Below are positions 17,861 through 25,763 of a stretch of DNA of 64,000 nucleotides, one piece after another; position 1 is the stretch's first letter; the number at the start of each line of letters is the position of its first letter. The stretch is from Bacillota bacterium (GTDB taxonomy: Bacteria; Bacillota; Desulfotomaculia; Desulfotomaculales; Desulfohalotomaculaceae), in contig VENI01000004.1 of NCBI GenBank assembly GCA_009711615.1, positions 107,856 through 171,855 of the forward strand. Reading direction: 5' to 3'. The notes beneath the pieces are model-generated. The model ran no database searches, was not told the DNA's origin, and was given only the letters and a program-made list of their open reading frames with translations. The translations under genes were made by a program, and so were the position numbers.

Positions 17861-18859
17861 CTAACTCATTAATAGAGCATCGTATAATTTTCGACGCTCA
17901 TTTGTATCCACCCCCTTTTTCTTATAACTAATCTTTGGTGGATATTTTTCTGGGTTTTTTAGTGCTTTTTCAATCCACCGGATTACATTGTTTATTTTTT
18001 TTTCCTGTTCAGCTAGCCTGTCCATCATATACATAACAAGTTCCTTGCCATAAACCGCTACCCATTGATAGATGTGCGGCAATATGCTTTCATCCTCGCC
18101 AATCTTTCGAAAATAATGCAATGCAGCTTCCTCGTAATCATTATAAATTTGCTCATCCATTTTCTCGCTCTTATGTCTTCTGGTAGTTTCGTTTTTTTCA
18201 ACCGTCCCTTCTTTCATTCCTTCTTCATCATTCTTCTCTGTATTGTAGTCTCTGTATGTAATCTCTGGTATTGCTCTTCCATTTTGGAAGCTTTGATTTT
18301 CCATAATGGAACTATGAAATTCCATTTCTGATGTTCCAATTTCCATTTTTGATTCTCCATTTTCCATAATGGATCTTCGAACTTCCATTTTGGATTTTGC
18401 ATTTTCCTTTTTGAAAGTTTGTATATCCACCCTATAATCTTGCAAAATATAGCCTAATTCTAATAAATCATTTTGAATTTTAATAAGATTGACCCGGTAC
18501 TGTTTAGTTCTATCCCATTTGTACGCTGGATTATTTCTTTCAATCAGCCATCCATTATCAACCAAAGCCTTAACATGCCGATGCATTGTATTTGCTGCTA
18601 AGCCTAACATTGTTTCTTCGGATAATTCTTCAGCTTTTTTATAAATCCAGCCATTTGTGGGTTCCATGTTTATTTCTATCCCTTCTTGATTTGCTCTATT
18701 TTTTTCTTCTTGAATAAAACTATCAAAATCTTGCACCCGTTCAGACCAATAGATAAATTGATTAAGAATAACAGCTTTTATAAAATCACCAGTTAATGCT
18801 TTAAACTCTTCTTTAACTACAACCCTTTTTAGTCTTTGAAAGTTACTTTGATCTGTCAT
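17861..18859 (-). CDS. Replication-initiator-like protein (phage O/Rep type)
   Basis: A 332-residue protein. The N-terminal region (about 1-150) is a winged-helix unit of the replication-initiator kind (ALTGDFIKAVILNQFIYWSE, NTMHRHVKALVDNGWLIERN). A low-complexity linker follows (about 150-205), made of heptads such as SKMEVRR, SIMENGE, SKMEIGT and SEMEFHS. It ends AIPEITYRDYNTE, the phrase seen in phage-type initiators. The C-terminal part (about 225-330) is helical and DnaD-like, perhaps for helicase loading. The linker DNA is an array of 21-bp repeats, so the gene probably contains the replication origin, as in lambda O. Start: ATG at 18859 with GGAGG upstream. Confidence 0.75.
   Translation of the reverse strand: MTDQSNFQRLKRVVVKEEFKALTGDFIKAVILNQFIYWSERVQDFDSFIQEEKNRANQEGIEINMEPTNGWIYKKAEELSEETMLGLAANTMHRHVKALVDNGWLIERNNPAYKWDRTKQYRVNLIKIQNDLLELGYILQDYRVDIQTFKKENAKSKMEVRRSIMENGESKMEIGTSEMEFHSSIMENQSFQNGRAIPEITYRDYNTEKNDEEGMKEGTVEKNETTRRHKSEKMDEQIYNDYEEAALHYFRKIGEDESILPHIYQWVAVYGKELVMYMMDRLAEQEKKINNVIRWIEKALKNPEKYPPKISYKKKGVDTNERRKLYDALLMS
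18275..18421. repeat. Seven contiguous 21-bp iterons, candidate origin
   Basis: Seven units of exactly 21 bases start at 18275, 18296, 18317, 18338, 18359, 18380 and 18401. Each carries TTCC at the same place; most continue TTCCATTTTGGA or TTCCATAATGGA, a near-palindromic core. The units lie inside the initiator gene and stay in frame, giving a heptapeptide repeat. Intragenic iterons of this kind are the origin in lambdoid and many Firmicute phage/plasmid initiators. Origin function here is inference. Confidence 0.75.
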
Positions 18860-19373
18860 TCTTAAACCTCCGATCAATTAATTTAATCTCTCGCCAGCTT
18901 TTGAATCGTTGTAGTTTCTGGCCTTGCACATGTGTGTTATATTGCCAGTCTTTTAAAAGCACTGGTATTCCCGCTTCCACCATAGCTTTTGCCGTATCTG
19001 GATCATCTTCTAAAAATAGCTTCAAGTCATGTTTAAGTGCAAAAGCTGCTTTTTCGTTTTGGGGTACAAAAAATACCGGTCCTTTAGGAAACCGGTGAAC
19101 CTCTAGCCACCTCTTAGTGACAAAACCGCACATTCTATTTCTGCTTGTCACATAAACTATCTGACAGCCTTTATTATTTAGTTTGTATAAAGTTTGTGCA
19201 GCCTTGGGAAAAGGCTCCGCTTCCCAAAGCGTCTTTAAACCATCGTTAGTAAAGAAAAATTCCCGGGGCACTTCCGGGAATGGGTATTTCTCAAATGTTA
19301 TTGTTTCAAATCGCCGCAAAAGCTCTAAATTCACATTGGCTATTGTATTGCATATATCTACGCCCAAGCGCAT
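18843..19373 (-). CDS. HAD-superfamily nucleotidase-like protein (NT5C type)
   Basis: A 176-residue protein with HAD fold motifs. Motif I is DICNTIANV near residue 6, motif II is VTSRNR near 95, and motif IV is the acidic pair in LFLEDDPDTA. The closest type is the small 5'(3')-deoxyribonucleotidase group (DxDNTIAD). Here the second motif-I aspartate, the general acid, is replaced by cysteine (D-I-C). Catalysis could therefore be weak, changed or lost. The gene overlaps the initiator start by 17 bases. Plasmids carry such genes near replication functions; the role is unknown. Confidence 0.65.
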   Translation of the reverse strand: MRLGVDICNTIANVNLELLRRFETITFEKYPFPEVPREFFFTNDGLKTLWEAEPFPKAAQTLYKLNNKGCQIVYVTSRNRMCGFVTKRWLEVHRFPKGPVFFVPQNEKAAFALKHDLKLFLEDDPDTAKAMVEAGIPVLLKDWQYNTHVQGQKLQRFKSWREIKLIDRRFKNDRSK

Positions 19374-19400
19374 GCTATTTCACCTCTCATAAATTGCAAA

Positions 19401-19691
19401 TTAGATATCCAGAAACGCATCCGTATCAAACTGTATATTATCTTCTTTGTGGTCCTCTGTTTTTATTGAGGGCTGCAGTGTACCATTCATAATCAACTCT
19501 TCCAACTTATCTAGCTTTGAATTAATTAATAATAGTGATTTATTAACTTGCTCTAAGATATCTACTACATTCATTCCTGTGTCTATGTATTTTCGAGCAA
19601 GATCGCTTCTGTTTTTGTCTTTATAATCCCACAGCGGATGATCTATAGGCAGCCTTATTGTAATTCTGTTATCCTGCTTTTTATTTGCCAT
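19401..19691 (-). CDS. parR: ParR-like centromere-binding protein
   Basis: A 96-residue protein starting at ATG 19691 behind AGAGGTG. The N-terminal half (RITIRLPIDHPLWDYKDKNR, SDLARKYIDTG) fits a ribbon-helix-helix DNA-binding unit. The acidic C-terminal tail could contact the ParM filament, as in other type II partition systems. It directly follows the parM-like gene on the same strand, separated by a repeat-bearing gap. Sequence similarity to named ParR proteins is low, so the call rests mainly on size, fold pattern and neighbour. Confidence 0.6.
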   Translation of the reverse strand: MANKKQDNRITIRLPIDHPLWDYKDKNRSDLARKYIDTGMNVVDILEQVNKSLLLINSKLDKLEELIMNGTLQPSIKTEDHKEDNIQFDTDAFLDI

Positions 19692-19842
19692 GTCTGACAC
19701 CTCTTACCCCTATTAATCCAGCTTTTAAGGCTTTTTAAAAGGTGTCTTGTCAGACACTATTATTTATCATAGCTTTTGTCTGACAAAACACCTTAAAAAT
19801 ACACCTCAGCCCTTTATTTATACTGTTTTTAACTGTCTGACA
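19691..19842. repeat. Candidate partition centromere (parC)
   Basis: The nine-base motif TGTCTGACA or its complement TGTCAGACA occurs four times, at 19691-19699, 19748-19756, 19777-19785 and 19834-19842. The middle two are extended into an inverted repeat, AAGGTGTCTTGTCAGACA (19739-19756) against TGTCTGACAAAACACCTT (19777-19794), 17 of 18. The array sits exactly between the parM-like and parR-like genes and touches both. I infer ParR binding and autoregulation. Confidence 0.65.
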
Positions 19843-20813
19843 ACCTCCAAATACCCAAGAGCGTTTGCCCATTGGGAATTAGCTAGCACTTTAGTTGTTG
19901 GGAATATTTTTGTTAAGGTTGGTAACGCTTCAGCTCCACCACCAGCAAGGTAAGCTTTTTGAATAAAAGCAGCCCGATCACCAATTTTATTCTTCACTTG
20001 ATCTATTATTGATGTGGCCACATCTTCTTTAATTGCTTTTAATTCTTTAGACATATCTAGTTCCTTACCGTAGTATGAAGTCTTACCCCCATTATCTATT
20101 ATCATAGAGACATTGACTCCTGAAACAGGTGAACCCGTTCTATTTTGATATTCAGCGGACACAGCTTCATGAACATCGTGTACACCAGTCTCTATGCTGT
20201 CACATAGTTTTGATACCGGTTTTACTTTTCCATTAATAATTTCTGCTACTATAAAGTCTGTTGTTTTATAGCCTACATCCACCAATAACACTAGCCCATT
20301 AGTTGGTAAATCAGGGGCTGTGTGCAGTGCTCCAGCTCCTTGGGGATAGACTATTACTTCACCAAAACTTATCCGGCTAGGGGAGCCATCGTTTAACCCT
20401 ACTTCCGCATGCTGACTCATAAGGTGTTCAGTTAATTCTTTGCGCTGACTGCGGTAATATGCTACTGGTAAGCCTACAACTAATGTGGAACCTGGTTGGG
20501 CCTTTAAAAGTCTTGCTGCGGTAAATATTAAAATATCGTGATTTGAGTGACGGTGCTTTTGCCTATCTAAAGTGAATGTTGCCCCCCTGCCTTCGCGCAG
20601 GGCTAGATCACCCACAAAGTATTTTTTCTCTGTACCGTTTAACTGTTTAATATGGACAGAATGACCCAGACTTTCATTTGCTAAATCTGATAAAGATAGC
20701 TCATGAAACGGTGCTACTACTGAAGGAATTAATAATTGTTTACTTGGTGTAATACTTGGAATAAGCGGTTTTGTATAACGGTAACCTACATCAATAGCAA
20801 TAGCTTGTTGCAT
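19818..20813 (-). CDS. parM: ParM/StbA-type actin-like segregation protein
   Basis: A 331-residue actin-fold ATPase. Nucleotide-binding signatures are visible: phosphate-1 AIDVGYRYTK at the N-terminus, phosphate-2 LLVDVGYKTTDFIV near residue 175, and an adenosine-type AYLAGGGAEALP near 290. Length and motif spacing match plasmid ParM/Alp proteins. These polymerise to push sister plasmids apart through a ParR-parC complex. The gene precedes parR, with repeats in the gap. Its presence argues that the element replicates or once replicated as a low-copy plasmid, even if now integrated. Confidence 0.88.
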   Translation of the reverse strand: MQQAIAIDVGYRYTKPLIPSITPSKQLLIPSVVAPFHELSLSDLANESLGHSVHIKQLNGTEKKYFVGDLALREGRGATFTLDRQKHRHSNHDILIFTAARLLKAQPGSTLVVGLPVAYYRSQRKELTEHLMSQHAEVGLNDGSPSRISFGEVIVYPQGAGALHTAPDLPTNGLVLLVDVGYKTTDFIVAEIINGKVKPVSKLCDSIETGVHDVHEAVSAEYQNRTGSPVSGVNVSMIIDNGGKTSYYGKELDMSKELKAIKEDVATSIIDQVKNKIGDRAAFIQKAYLAGGGAEALPTLTKIFPTTKVLANSQWANALGYLEVVRQLKTV

Positions 20814-20916
20814 AAAAAATCCACTCCTCTTTTTATAGTTCTAAAGAATAATTAACATCTTTAATCTATTAGTTACTTGTGATAAGATTATAAAAATTAT
20901 TTAATAGCTTGATATT

Positions 20917-21579
20917 TTAATGCTTTTGTGGGTACTCTTCCTTATATATTTTTTCATAAAGTCTCTTCATCTCGCTGTAAGGAAGATATATTTCAAATTT
21001 GCTTTTCTCCCAAGTGTGATAATATTCAAAGATTACTTCTATAAAGGGAATATAATTATCAAACCATGCGAAATAAAATTCTATAAATTTTAAACCGTAA
21101 ATATCAAAGTGTTTTAGTAAATGGCCTTTGTTAAACACATCATGTCTCTTTGGATTTAGCTCATTAATATTACTGTAAATGATAGGAATGATATATTGCT
21201 CCGAATTCAGAACAGCTTGGTAAATTTCCATCTCAATAGAGTCTTTTTTTAATGGTGATGGATCAGGAAGCTCAATTAATCTGGATACAATTCTCACTGC
21301 TTTCCTATACCAATTCTTCCTGCCAATTTCTTTTTCGTATTTTTGGTACCATTTCTTATCTAAATTAATTAATGCAGGAAAGTTGGTCTTAAAAGGAATA
21401 ATAACTGAATGTCTGAATTCATCATCCGTCAAAAAACGCAGAACATCCTCGTGAGTATATTGTGGTATGCTCTTTTCTAAAAACAGGATCATATATCTTA
21501 GCGGTTGACAACAAGCATCACCGAGATAATAAGCAGGATAAAGACCATGATGCTCATATACTATTTGATTTACTTTCAT
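20917..21579 (-). CDS. Hypothetical protein, 220 residues
   Basis: I do not recognise this protein. It is rich in aromatic residues and helices (YYLGDACCQPLRYMILFLE, RKAVRIVSRLIELPD, YGLKFIEFYFAWFDNYIPFI) and has no signal peptide or clear membrane span. Start: ATG at 21579, about six bases after AAAGGTG. It is divergent from the plus-strand gene that starts 29 bases away, so each promoter must lie within or very close to the other gene. It probably belongs to the element's accessory set. Confidence 0.5.
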   Translation of the reverse strand: MKVNQIVYEHHGLYPAYYLGDACCQPLRYMILFLEKSIPQYTHEDVLRFLTDDEFRHSVIIPFKTNFPALINLDKKWYQKYEKEIGRKNWYRKAVRIVSRLIELPDPSPLKKDSIEMEIYQAVLNSEQYIIPIIYSNINELNPKRHDVFNKGHLLKHFDIYGLKFIEFYFAWFDNYIPFIEVIFEYYHTWEKSKFEIYLPYSEMKRLYEKIYKEEYPQKH

Positions 21580-21607
21580 TTCCAACACCTTTCTTAGGAG
21601 GTTTAAT

Positions 21608-22447
21608 ATGCAAAACGCACGTCTTTCTAATGGGCAAATAATTAACGTATATGAATATGATCATGAAATACATGGAGAAAATATTTTTTGTCGTCACTGT
21701 AAAGCAAAGTTAATTTATGTTGGCACTGGGAACAGAAATAGTGGACCATTTTTTAGAACCACTGGACATAACGATTCAATTCATGAAGATGATTGTCCAG
21801 AGAAGAGGGAAGTAAAAACTATTAAAACTCTTAAAACCATTAATGACTATACAGTTGATATTAATAAAGTTAACTTAAATGATAACCACATTATCAAGGT
21901 GAATCTTGATAATAATCTCGCCGGCTCATCACATGGAAAAATAAGTGAGGTTAATAAAAATGATTCTAAGAAAAAACTCAATTATACTTTAAACTCTAAA
22001 AACAGAAAAAAACAATTAACCAAAAACATCACCTCGCTTACAACTATTGCTAATCTTTTACAAAAATGCTCAGCAGAAGAGCTAAAAAAAATTGCCCTTG
22101 ATATTAAAGGAAAATTAATGTTGGTAAGTCAATTAGTTATTGATCAAAACAAAGCTTATGAGATTAGTAGAACAGGTAATTTTTACTCCCCCTGGTTTGT
22201 TGTCCACGGAAAAGTTCGGTCTGTAAAAAAACTTGATAAAGTTCTGTTTATTAATTTTGATGAGCAAGATGGATTAAAACCTTTTACTGCCTATGTCTTT
22301 TCGGGTCATTATAAATACTTTACATATACTAATGAGCAGTTAGAAGGAAAACATATTCTTGTCCATGGAAAGATTAAATTTAACGAAAAATATAACAAAG
22401 CAGAAATTCAAATCATGTGGAATAAACAGTTATATATCCTGAAATAG
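21608..22447 (+). CDS. CoiA-like zinc N-terminus with C-terminal OB-fold
   Basis: A 279-residue protein with a clear AGGAGG site. The N-terminus (about 20-60) has a metal-type pattern, FCRHCKAKLIYVG followed by FFRTTGHNDSIHEDDCPE, giving C-x2-C and a later H and C. This recalls the front part of CoiA-like competence proteins and related nuclease families. A lysine-rich linker follows. The C-terminal 90 residues (FVVHGKVRSVKKLDKVLFIN to the end) have the strand pattern of an OB-fold nucleic-acid-binding domain. It may bind single-stranded DNA during transfer or repair. No catalytic nuclease motif is visible. It is one of the few plus-strand genes in the block. Confidence 0.55.
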   Translation: MQNARLSNGQIINVYEYDHEIHGENIFCRHCKAKLIYVGTGNRNSGPFFRTTGHNDSIHEDDCPEKREVKTIKTLKTINDYTVDINKVNLNDNHIIKVNLDNNLAGSSHGKISEVNKNDSKKKLNYTLNSKNRKKQLTKNITSLTTIANLLQKCSAEELKKIALDIKGKLMLVSQLVIDQNKAYEISRTGNFYSPWFVVHGKVRSVKKLDKVLFINFDEQDGLKPFTAYVFSGHYKYFTYTNEQLEGKHILVHGKIKFNEKYNKAEIQIMWNKQLYILK

Positions 22448-22548
22448 ATATCTTTAATCTTTCATGATTAACATTTTCTATAATCACCAATAGCCGAGCC
22501 GGATAACAATGCGGTTATTACATACAAACAGAATCTCATTCACTGCTA

Positions 22549-23175
22549 TTAAATTAGACAAGAAGATGGCTGTTTTAGGGATAATAGGATATCGTATTTT
22601 AAATACTCTTTCTCATTTATTATCTCCACAAAAGTCTCTACAATTTTTCCATCAAACTGAGTGTTTGCACACCGTTTTAACTCTTCTATGGCAGCATTAA
22701 CAGATAAACTACCACGATAAGATCTATTGGTAGTCATAGCGTCAAACGCATCTGCCACAGCTATAACCCTCGCTCCTATGGGGATCTGTTCTCCTTTTAA
22801 GCCATTGGGGTAGCCATTTCCGTCCCACCGTTCATGATGATGGTAGATAACTTTCACAACTTCAGACAGATTATATATTCCTAGTTTTTTATCCCCGTTA
22901 ATCAGTAGTTCCGCCCCTATGGCGGGATGAAGCTTCATTACCTCCCATTCTTTTGGTGTTAATTTCCCTTGTTTAAATAAAATATTATTGGGTATACCTA
23001 TTTTGCCTATATCATGAAGTAGTGATGCATGTCGTATTGCTTCACATACATCATTAGGTAGATTCATTATTAAAGCTAAAGTAGTACTATAAAAACAAAC
23101 ATTCTCGTGATGCATTTCTAAGTATTTGTCTTTTAAAGCAATTGCTTTGTAAAGTAGTTCATTTATTGTAATCAA
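22549..23175 (-). CDS. HD-GYP cyclic-di-GMP phosphodiesterase
   Basis: A 208-residue, essentially stand-alone HD-GYP domain. The metal-binding HD is at 54-55 in HDIGKIGIPNN, then HPAIGAELL, then YHHHERWDGNGYPNGLKGE (the GYP signature), then ADAFDAMTTNRSYR. These are the residues expected in an active enzyme that degrades cyclic-di-GMP. There is no sensor or receiver domain. It stands just downstream of the surface-protein genes. Cyclic-di-GMP commonly governs pili and adhesins, so it may tune the pilus module encoded next to it (inference). Confidence 0.88.
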   Translation of the reverse strand: MITINELLYKAIALKDKYLEMHHENVCFYSTTLALIMNLPNDVCEAIRHASLLHDIGKIGIPNNILFKQGKLTPKEWEVMKLHPAIGAELLINGDKKLGIYNLSEVVKVIYHHHERWDGNGYPNGLKGEQIPIGARVIAVADAFDAMTTNRSYRGSLSVNAAIEELKRCANTQFDGKIVETFVEIINEKEYLKYDILLSLKQPSSCLI

Positions 23176-23222
23176 CGCTCCTTTCTAATAAATTTTTATA
23201 TATTACTGCCCCTAAAAAACAA

Positions 23223-23255
23223 AAAGGGATAGCTCAATTATTTGAACTGCCCTTT
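23223..23255 (-). terminator. Terminator of the surface-protein operon
   Basis: On the minus strand AAAGGGCAGTTCAA pairs with TTGAGCTATCCCTTT, followed by a T-rich run (TTTGTTTTTTAGG). It lies 21 bases downstream of the 554-residue exported protein gene and separates it from the HD-GYP gene. Confidence 0.7.
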
Positions 23256-23275
23256 AAGAACGAATAATTTTTCTA

Positions 23276-24940
23276 TTACTTTGTAATAGAAAGCTCTAAC
23301 ACTTCATAAATCTTACCCCGTACATTTATGAAGGGGTTTGTTGTAATATGCTTTTGTTTTGGACCTCTCTCAGCTGTAACAACAATACCAATTGAACTCG
23401 GATCAACGGCATCTACAGGAACTATATAAGAACCCCACCAAACATTAGTTTCATTAGGTAAAGAAACTTTATTGGTCAGAGGTACGCTAGCACCGGTGGT
23501 GAAATCGGCCCATACGGATTCAGCAAAGCCTTTGGTTGTAACTTCAAAGATAACATCAGCACCAGCCTTTGCCTCAACAGGAAAAGTGGTTGTCGGTAAT
23601 GTTTGTGCAGGATCATTTTTAGCTACTGCAGTAACAGTTAAATCACTAACTTTTAGAGTAGTGGCCTTTAATTTAACATAGTTGATTTTAGGTGTGGTGT
23701 TAGAATCAGAAGTTGACAGAACTGCCTTCAACACAAAATCATCCCCGTTGGGGATAGTAGTCCACGTACCAGGGGTAATTGCCGTATAATTTAATCCACC
23801 ATTACTACTTACCCAGTAACTAACAGATGTATTAACTGGAACCTCTTCATCTACCGTCAACCTTACTTCATCATAACTTAACGAAGTGACAAAGTTATTA
23901 GAGTAATATTCTTTAGGTGTTAGAAACCCACCCATTAACTGCAGCCCTGTTATTTCCATGCTGCTATCCCTTACCATGGAATTAGTAGCATCATCATAGC
24001 ACCAATATTGAACCTCTCCGGATGAAGTGACAAGAGCCTGATCATAACTATCGGGTTTTAAAGATATAGCAAACGCATCGCTTACCGAACCAATACTATA
24101 AGCAGCAACAGAAGATCCACCACCAGTATCATCATCAAAAATAAATTCAGCATTAGAACTAGAAGTTACCGCATGTGTTGATTGGTCTGTACTTGCACTT
24201 ATAACTCCCGAAAGTCCAGTTATCTTTCTGTTCACATCTTCAACATACTGTCCTGTGGCATCGTCATACATAAGATAATAAAGGGTATCCTTTGTGGCCA
24301 CACGAAGATCCGCAGTGCCAGAAACAATAGATACGGATACAGGGTTACTTATGCTAGTTGTTTGCGTTAAAGTAGTCGCTATATTACCCGAACTGGCATC
24401 ATATAGGTTAATTTCAGCAGTACCACCGTTATTTGATAGTACAACGGCTTTATCAGAGTTCTCCCATGCATCGACTGATAATACCTGATTTATACCGGAC
24501 ATTTTTAGGGCAGGATCATCAACCATTGAAGAACCGTCAAACTTAACATATTGAACACCATTTTCTCTGATAGCCCACATATTTAGATTATCTTGTCTTG
24601 TAGCAACGCCAATACCGTCTGTGATAAAGGGGATAGAAAAGGCATTATTTTTTGCTATTTGTCCAGTGGCATCATCATACTCATACATGTGTATACCTGT
24701 TTCCGATACCACCGCATAACCATCACCATACTTATTCATTTCTATAGCATTGGGCAGACCCGCAGATGGTAGCCTAACGCATGAATTTGCAGAATCCACT
24801 GCAGCAGTAGTTTGAATGCTGTCTACCTTGGTATTATCATTAAAATCATCTTCAAAAACTGTTACAGCCCAGGAACAAGTAGGGAAGCTGATAACAAGCA
24901 ACACAAAGCATATAAACCTAACAAGAAATATTGTGTTCAC
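23276..24940 (-). CDS. Exported repeat protein (propeller-like)
   Basis: A 554-residue exported protein. The signal peptide (FLVRFICFVLLVISFPTCSW, cleavage near AVTV) is followed by degenerate repeats of about 45-65 residues, marked by YDDATGQ. Copies include YEYDDATGQIAKNNAF, YLMYDDATGQYVEDV and CYDDATNSMVRDSSM. Each copy is followed by strands, suggesting a beta-propeller. The C-terminal third has strand-rich modules resembling Ig-like domains. It follows the lipoprotein gene by six bases and is co-transcribed with it. I infer a surface protein accessory to pilus or adhesion. There is no sortase motif or S-layer anchor at the C-terminus. Confidence 0.65.
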   Translation of the reverse strand: MNTIFLVRFICFVLLVISFPTCSWAVTVFEDDFNDNTKVDSIQTTAAVDSANSCVRLPSAGLPNAIEMNKYGDGYAVVSETGIHMYEYDDATGQIAKNNAFSIPFITDGIGVATRQDNLNMWAIRENGVQYVKFDGSSMVDDPALKMSGINQVLSVDAWENSDKAVVLSNNGGTAEINLYDASSGNIATTLTQTTSISNPVSVSIVSGTADLRVATKDTLYYLMYDDATGQYVEDVNRKITGLSGVISASTDQSTHAVTSSSNAEFIFDDDTGGGSSVAAYSIGSVSDAFAISLKPDSYDQALVTSSGEVQYWCYDDATNSMVRDSSMEITGLQLMGGFLTPKEYYSNNFVTSLSYDEVRLTVDEEVPVNTSVSYWVSSNGGLNYTAITPGTWTTIPNGDDFVLKAVLSTSDSNTTPKINYVKLKATTLKVSDLTVTAVAKNDPAQTLPTTTFPVEAKAGADVIFEVTTKGFAESVWADFTTGASVPLTNKVSLPNETNVWWGSYIVPVDAVDPSSIGIVVTAERGPKQKHITTNPFINVRGKIYEVLELSITK

Positions 24941-24946
24941 CCCCCT

Positions 24947-25717
24947 TTACTCAGAAGCAGCTTGCGCTATATCCAACCTAATAATTTTCCACTCACCAGC
25001 TAAATCAACCATATCTACAATGGCAGTCATAGTTACTGGTTTATAACCTGCTATTTCTACTGAATATGTTGCTTTTAAAATCAAGTAGTTATCACTCGAA
25101 CCTAACAAATCTATATCTAAGACATTAGTCTTTGGCTGCTCTTTTGGAGTATTACCTTTGTACTCTAACGAATCTTGTAGTGCTTGGCCGGCTAAATATT
25201 GATAGTCTTTTTCTCTTTTTTGTACTAATGGCAATTTTATATACTCACTTAACTTTTTTTTAGCTGCCCTTGGTATAGCACCATTGTTATGTAATAGTGG
25301 TGGTTTAACTCTTTGCCCCTCGACCTTATATATAAACCATTGACCAGTATTCTTTTTGAGACGGAATTTATAAGATGCGATATCATTGTAGGTCAGATCG
25401 CCATAGTTTTTTGTGCTAATCACCTGGGAATTAACTATTGCAAAATTATCTGTTTGAAGTCCTGTATTTATATCAGTAGAGATTATCTGTTGAGTATTTT
25501 TCACTTGATCCTTATTAGCCCGGGTTTGCTGTAAAGCTTCTCCTGCAAGTAAAGTGAGTACCATATCCCAGTCCCCTTGACTTGACGAACGTATATATTT
25601 GTTAACAACGTTTATTGGCCCGTTATCTTTTTTAGGGGGCAGTGGAGTGTTATTGTTGCAGCCTGTTAACAACATAGCTAATAAAAACACTGAAACTATT
25701 TTTTTCAAATAAATCAC
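24947..25717 (-). CDS. Lipoprotein of unknown function
   Basis: A 256-residue lipoprotein. The N-terminus KKIVSVFLLAMLLTGCNNN has a lysine-rich start, a hydrophobic core and a lipobox LLTGC, so Cys19 or so should be lipidated. The mature part has two related halves, each with a helix followed by strands. The first has VVNKYIRSSSQGDWDMVLTL and YKFRLKKNTGQWFIYKVEG; the second is around DLAGEWKIIRLDI. These resemble NTF2-like or DUF4878-type folds (fold-level guess). It lies between a terminator and the 554-residue exported protein, forming a two-gene unit with it. Such lipoproteins often dock pilus or adhesin complexes. Confidence 0.65.
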   Translation of the reverse strand: MIYLKKIVSVFLLAMLLTGCNNNTPLPPKKDNGPINVVNKYIRSSSQGDWDMVLTLLAGEALQQTRANKDQVKNTQQIISTDINTGLQTDNFAIVNSQVISTKNYGDLTYNDIASYKFRLKKNTGQWFIYKVEGQRVKPPLLHNNGAIPRAAKKKLSEYIKLPLVQKREKDYQYLAGQALQDSLEYKGNTPKEQPKTNVLDIDLLGSSDNYLILKATYSVEIAGYKPVTMTAIVDMVDLAGEWKIIRLDIAQAASE

Positions 25718-25728
25718 CTCTAAATAAA

Positions 25729-25760
25729 TAACCCCCAGTGCTTTTAAACACTGGGGGTTA
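25729..25760 (-). terminator. Terminator after the large adhesin gene
   Basis: TAACCCCCAGTG (25729-25740) pairs perfectly with CACTGGGGGTTA (25749-25760) around an eight-base loop. On the minus strand it is followed by TTATTTATTTAG. It lies four bases after the stop of the 1233-residue gene and 11 bases before the lipoprotein gene. Confidence 0.85.
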
Positions 25761-25763
25761 ATA

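Noticed and set aside
18275..18421. Regular short repeats that could suggest a CRISPR array
   Set aside because: The 21-bp units are contiguous with no spacers and stay in frame inside an initiator gene, so iterons are the better reading. No cas genes were seen.
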